Source: an uncultured Coriobacteriaceae bacterium (GTDB lineage Bacteria > Actinomycetota > Coriobacteriia > Coriobacteriales > QAMH01). Taken from it: a stretch of 8,419 nt of DNA. Below the pieces are notes generated by a model. That model had not been told where the DNA came from and ran no database searches. It saw nothing but the letters and a program-made list of their open reading frames with translations. The translations under genes were made by a program, and so were the position numbers. The stretch is taken from NCBI GenBank assembly GCA_902783925.1, contig CACZSV010000024.1, positions 1-8,419 on the forward strand. The letters run 5' to 3'. Of the stretch, positions 5,924 to 8,419 are shown in pieces (the first letter of the stretch is position 1; every line of letters starts with the position of its first letter).

Positions 5924-7695
5924 ACGAGGCCGTCCATGTTCTCTTTCTCGTCGTTATCGCGAATCGCCGCGCGGCGGATTTTACCGTTGACGGTCTTGGG
6001 CAGCTCTTCGACGTACGAGATGATGCGCGGGTACTTGTACGGTGCCGTGCGTCGCTTGACCCAGCGCTGCAACTCGACGGTGAGGTCATCAGTGCCCGTA
6101 AAGCCCTGCGAGAGTACGATGGTTGCCTTGACGACTTTGCCGCGCACCGGGTCGGGTACACCCGTGACGGCGACTTCGCGCACGGCATCGTGCTCGAGCA
6201 GCACGCTTTCGATTTCGAATGGGCCGATGCGGTAGCCGCTCGACTTGATGACGTCGTCATTGCGCCCGACATACCAGAAGAAGCCGTCCTCGTCGACCCA
6301 GGCAACGTCGCCCGTGTGATACCAGCCGTCGTGAATTGCCTCGGCGGTTTTGGCCTCATTGCGGTAGTACTCCATCATGATGCCTTCGGGGCGTGGATCC
6401 ATCTTGATGCAGATCTCACCCGTTTCACCGACATTGCAGCGGCTGCCGTCGTCGCGCTGGATTTCGAGCGTGTACAGCGGGTTCGGCTTTCCCATCGAGC
6501 CGGGATGCGGTGTCGAGTTGGTGAGGTTCGCAACGGTGAGCGGGGTTTCCGTTTGCCCAAAGCCTTCAAAGATCGTCAGCCCCGTGTGCTCTTTCCAGAA
6601 ATTGAAGAGGTCGGGGTTGAGTGCCTCGCCTGCGGTGGTGGAATACTCGAGCGAAGACAGGTCGTGCTCCTCGAAATCCTCCTGCATCATCAGGCGGTAC
6701 ATGGTGGGCGGACAGCACAGCGTCGTGATGCGGTATTTGTCGATGAGCCGCATGATTTCTCCTGCGTGGAAGCGGTCGAAATCGTAGGTGAACACGCATG
6801 CTTCCATAATCCACTGGCCGTAGTATTTGCCCCAGACGGCCTTTCCCCAGCCGGTGTCGGCGATGGTGAAGTGGATTCCGTCCGGTCGCACGTTATGCCA
6901 GTGCTTTGCGGTGACGATGTGCCCAAGGGCATAGGTCGAATCGTGGAGCACCATCTTAGGGTTGCCCGAGGTGCCACTCGAGAAATACATGAGCATGGGT
7001 TCGCGCACGTGTGTCTGCACGCGAGCGAATTCCGACTTTGCCGCCCGAACGCCCGTGTTGAAGTCTTCCCAGCCAGGGCGGTGTATGGGGGCCGAGCAGA
7101 TGCCTTCCGGTCCGCTCAGCGCATGCCCGATGAGCGTTCCGCGTTCGACGTCGGGCTCGCCGTCTTCGCGCATGGGGGTAAGTCCTCCACCGGCACCATT
7201 CACGAGGATGTAGGTTTCCACAGATGGGCAGCGATCTCGAACTCTGTCGACGACCTGGTCGATTTCGCCCACGGAAGTGGCGATAACGGCCTTGATCTCG
7301 GCGCTGTTCAGGCGGTATTCGAGGTCGTGCTCTTTGAGCATGAAAGTTGCCGGCACCATAACCGCGCCGATTTTGGCGAGTGCCGTGGCAACGAACCAGA
7401 ACTGATAGTGGCGGCGCAGGATGACCATGACCATGTCGCCTTTGCCAATGCCGAGCGACGTGAGGTAGTTGGCCGTTTTATCAGACCAGGTCTTCATATC
7501 GGCGAAGGTGAAGATATGCTCTTCTCCTTCGGGGTTGCACCAGATCATTGCGCGACGCGTCGGGTCGTTAACAGCGATGTCATCGACGATGTCATAGCCA
7601 AAGTTAAACGTATCGGGGTAGTGCAATGAAAAAGTCTGCAGTGTTTTGTCGCGTCCGTAGGTCTCTTCTACGTAGCGCAGGTTGATTTCTCTCAT
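5920..7695 (-). CDS. AMP-forming acyl-CoA synthetase (medium-chain/ACSM-like)
   Basis: Complete 591-residue ANL-superfamily ligase that forms acyl-CoA from a carboxylic acid, ATP and CoA. Motifs: P-loop YFSSGTSGNPK (237-247), GFGQTET (378-384), HTGD ending at D463, GRNDDVIKSSGYRI hinge region, and the catalytic lysine K572 in KTVNGKIRR. The SSGTSGNPK and GFGQTE variants are those of the ACSM/acetyl-CoA-synthetase-like branch, different from the FadD-like SGTTGFPKG of the other ligase in this window, so the two are not recent duplicates. Medium-chain, branched-chain or aryl acids are likely substrates. The ATG at 7695 has AAGGA close upstream. It lies 17 bases after the XRE-cupin gene and overlaps the ATPase start by ATGA. 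In this operon it would link the acyl-CoA made or used by Vor to the free acid. Confidence 0.93.
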   Translation of the reverse strand: MREINLRYVEETYGRDKTLQTFSLHYPDTFNFGYDIVDDIAVNDPTRRAMIWCNPEGEEHIFTFADMKTWSDKTANYLTSLGIGKGDMVMVILRRHYQFWFVATALAKIGAVMVPATFMLKEHDLEYRLNSAEIKAVIATSVGEIDQVVDRVRDRCPSVETYILVNGAGGGLTPMREDGEPDVERGTLIGHALSGPEGICSAPIHRPGWEDFNTGVRAAKSEFARVQTHVREPMLMYFSSGTSGNPKMVLHDSTYALGHIVTAKHWHNVRPDGIHFTIADTGWGKAVWGKYYGQWIMEACVFTYDFDRFHAGEIMRLIDKYRITTLCCPPTMYRLMMQEDFEEHDLSSLEYSTTAGEALNPDLFNFWKEHTGLTIFEGFGQTETPLTVANLTNSTPHPGSMGKPNPLYTLEIQRDDGSRCNVGETGEICIKMDPRPEGIMMEYYRNEAKTAEAIHDGWYHTGDVAWVDEDGFFWYVGRNDDVIKSSGYRIGPFEIESVLLEHDAVREVAVTGVPDPVRGKVVKATIVLSQGFTGTDDLTVELQRWVKRRTAPYKYPRIISYVEELPKTVNGKIRRAAIRDNDEKENMDGLV

Positions 7696-7712
7696 TGTTC
7701 CTTGCCGTTCAG

Positions 7713-8297
7713 CTAGATTACTTTTTTATCGGGTGGTTCGATGACTACCGCCAGCAAAACGACGGGTTCGCCATCGAGGGCGAGCAGGCCGTGGCCGCGC
7801 CCGGAGTCGTACATGAGTGTGTCACCTGGGCCGCATTCTTCGATATGACCCTCATACGAAAATCGAAGGTGGCCCGAAATAATGTAATCCAGCTCCTGCC
7901 CCTTGTGATAGGAGAGGTGAATCGGCTTGTCTTGGTCTTCTTCGACATAGGGAATCGTGACGAGGAAGGGCTCCGCGAGTTTATTGCCAAGATGAGGCGC
8001 CTTGTGTAGATATTCGAAGCCGACGCGGCGCTTAATCGAAAGGCCTTCGCCAGCGCGGACGAGCGAATAGCCGCGCAGATGCGGAGCCTCGCCAGTGAGC
8101 AGCTCGATGACGTCGACGCCAAAGACGTTCGCGCACTTATATAAGAAGGTGAACGAAAGGTCCTCGTTGCCGGATTCCTGGGCTGCGTATTCCGCGACTG
8201 ACCTGCCGGTAGCCTCTGCCATTTCTTGTTGCGTAAGGTCAAGGTCTTCCCTAAGCGTGCGAATGCGGTTGCTTATTTCTTTAATGTTCGGATCCAT
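7713..8297 (-). CDS. XRE-family HTH regulator with C-terminal cupin domain
   Basis: First gene of the long operon, 194 residues. The N-terminal HTH spans about residues 8-66 (LREDLDLTQQEMAEATGRSV core). The cupin domain spans about 108-190; H131 and E135 (HKGQE) and H169 are the candidate metal or ligand positions. The overall design and length match the other XRE-cupin protein here (195 residues once its frameshift is corrected), but sequence identity looks modest, so they probably sense different ligands. Start at 8297 is supported by AAGGG 8 bases upstream. It is followed after 17 bases by the ACSM-like ligase. It likely controls this operon in response to a carboxylate, acyl-CoA or 2-oxoacid; whether it activates or represses is unknown. 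Confidence 0.92.
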   Translation of the reverse strand: MDPNIKEISNRIRTLREDLDLTQQEMAEATGRSVAEYAAQESGNEDLSFTFLYKCANVFGVDVIELLTGEAPHLRGYSLVRAGEGLSIKRRVGFEYLHKAPHLGNKLAEPFLVTIPYVEEDQDKPIHLSYHKGQELDYIISGHLRFSYEGHIEECGPGDTLMYDSGRGHGLLALDGEPVVLLAVVIEPPDKKVI

Positions 8298-8334
8298 AGC
8301 CTTACCCTTCCTAGTCGTAAAGACACGTTTCCCT

Positions 8335-8340
8335 GTTATA
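8335..8340 (-). promoter_or_regulatory. Possible -10 element of the vor operon
   Basis: TATAAC on the minus strand, 37 bases upstream of the ATG at 8297. No good -35 box is found 16-18 bp further upstream (ACACGC at 17 bp), so expression may depend on an activator binding the nearby repeats. Consensus resemblance only. Confidence 0.3.
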
Positions 8341-8350
8341 CATCTTTTTT

Positions 8351-8375
8351 GAGCGCAGCGTGTTGTGAGCGCAGC
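8351..8375. repeat. Tandem direct repeat GAGCGCAGC, candidate operator
   Basis: The 9-mer GAGCGCAGC occurs at 8351-8359 and again at 8367-8375, each preceded by T, giving identical 10-mers 16 bp apart. The two copies flank the position where the -35 box should lie, upstream of the first operon gene. Spacing and location fit a regulator binding two sites on nearly the same DNA face. Confidence 0.5.
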
Positions 8376-8377
8376 AT

Positions 8378-8395
8378 TTAACCATCAATTAACCA
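8378..8395. repeat. Direct repeat TTAACCA with 11-bp period, candidate operator
   Basis: TTAACCA occurs at 8378-8384 and 8389-8395, one helical turn apart, in an AT-rich stretch immediately upstream of the GAGCGCAGC pair. It could be a second regulator site or an AT-rich promoter-upstream element. Nothing coding is seen between 8298 and the window end. Confidence 0.4.
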
Positions 8396-8419
8396 AATTG
8401 CCACGATTTTCGATGGCTC

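Noticed and set aside
6190..7629. 479-codon open frame on the plus strand
   Set aside because: It lies entirely antisense to the acyl-CoA ligase at 7695-5920, which has all catalytic motifs; the plus-strand translation shows no recognisable domain. It is a by-product of GC-biased codon positions.
8351..8395. CRISPR-like repeats
   Set aside because: Only two short copies of each repeat with spacers of 4-7 bases; this is operator-scale, not a CRISPR array.

Overview
This window looks like a chromosomal metabolic locus from an anaerobic, moderately GC-rich bacterium. Every gene supported lies on the minus strand, so the biological reading order runs from high to low coordinates. The gene content (a four-subunit ferredoxin-dependent branched-chain 2-oxoacid oxidoreductase, AMP-forming acyl-CoA ligases, XRE-cupin regulators) and codon choice suggest an anaerobic actinobacterium of the Coriobacteriia (Eggerthella/Slackia-like). 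This is an inference from family resemblance, and an anaerobic Bacillota remains possible. There are no RNA genes, mobile elements or CRISPR arrays.

Transcription unit 1 (about 8340 down to 2469) has seven tightly packed genes. They are an XRE-cupin regulator (8297-7713), a medium-chain-type acyl-CoA ligase (7695-5920), a MinD/ParA-like P-loop ATPase (5923-5192), then vorD (ferredoxin subunit), vorB (alpha), vorA (beta) and vorC (gamma) of a 2-oxoisovalerate-type ferredoxin oxidoreductase. Spacings are short: an ATGA overlap between ligase and ATPase, 24 bp before vorD, 3 bp, 1 bp, and a TAATG overlap. A GC-rich hairpin with a T-run (2504-2469) closes the unit. The 122 bp upstream of the first regulator hold two different pairs of direct repeats and a weak promoter, so the unit is probably controlled by a DNA-binding protein.

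Transcription unit 2 (about 2465 down to beyond position 1) begins with a promoter immediately after that terminator. It encodes a second XRE-cupin regulator (2382-1744) and a second acyl-CoA ligase (1759 to the window edge). The edge cuts the ligase at its catalytic-lysine motif. The regulator carries an apparent 1-base frameshift near residue 187. The preceding frame restores the expected cupin end and a stop at 1796.

Taken together, the locus repeats the pair 'XRE-cupin regulator + AMP-forming acyl-CoA ligase' twice around a vor cluster. The enzymes interconvert 2-oxoacids and acyl-CoAs (Vor, with ferredoxin) and acyl-CoAs and free carboxylic acids (ligases, with ATP/AMP). This fits either fermentation of branched-chain or aromatic amino acids, or uptake of short branched acids followed by reductive carboxylation to 2-oxoacids for amino-acid synthesis. 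The direction cannot be decided from sequence. The P-loop ATPase has no assigned role and is the least understood part of the module.
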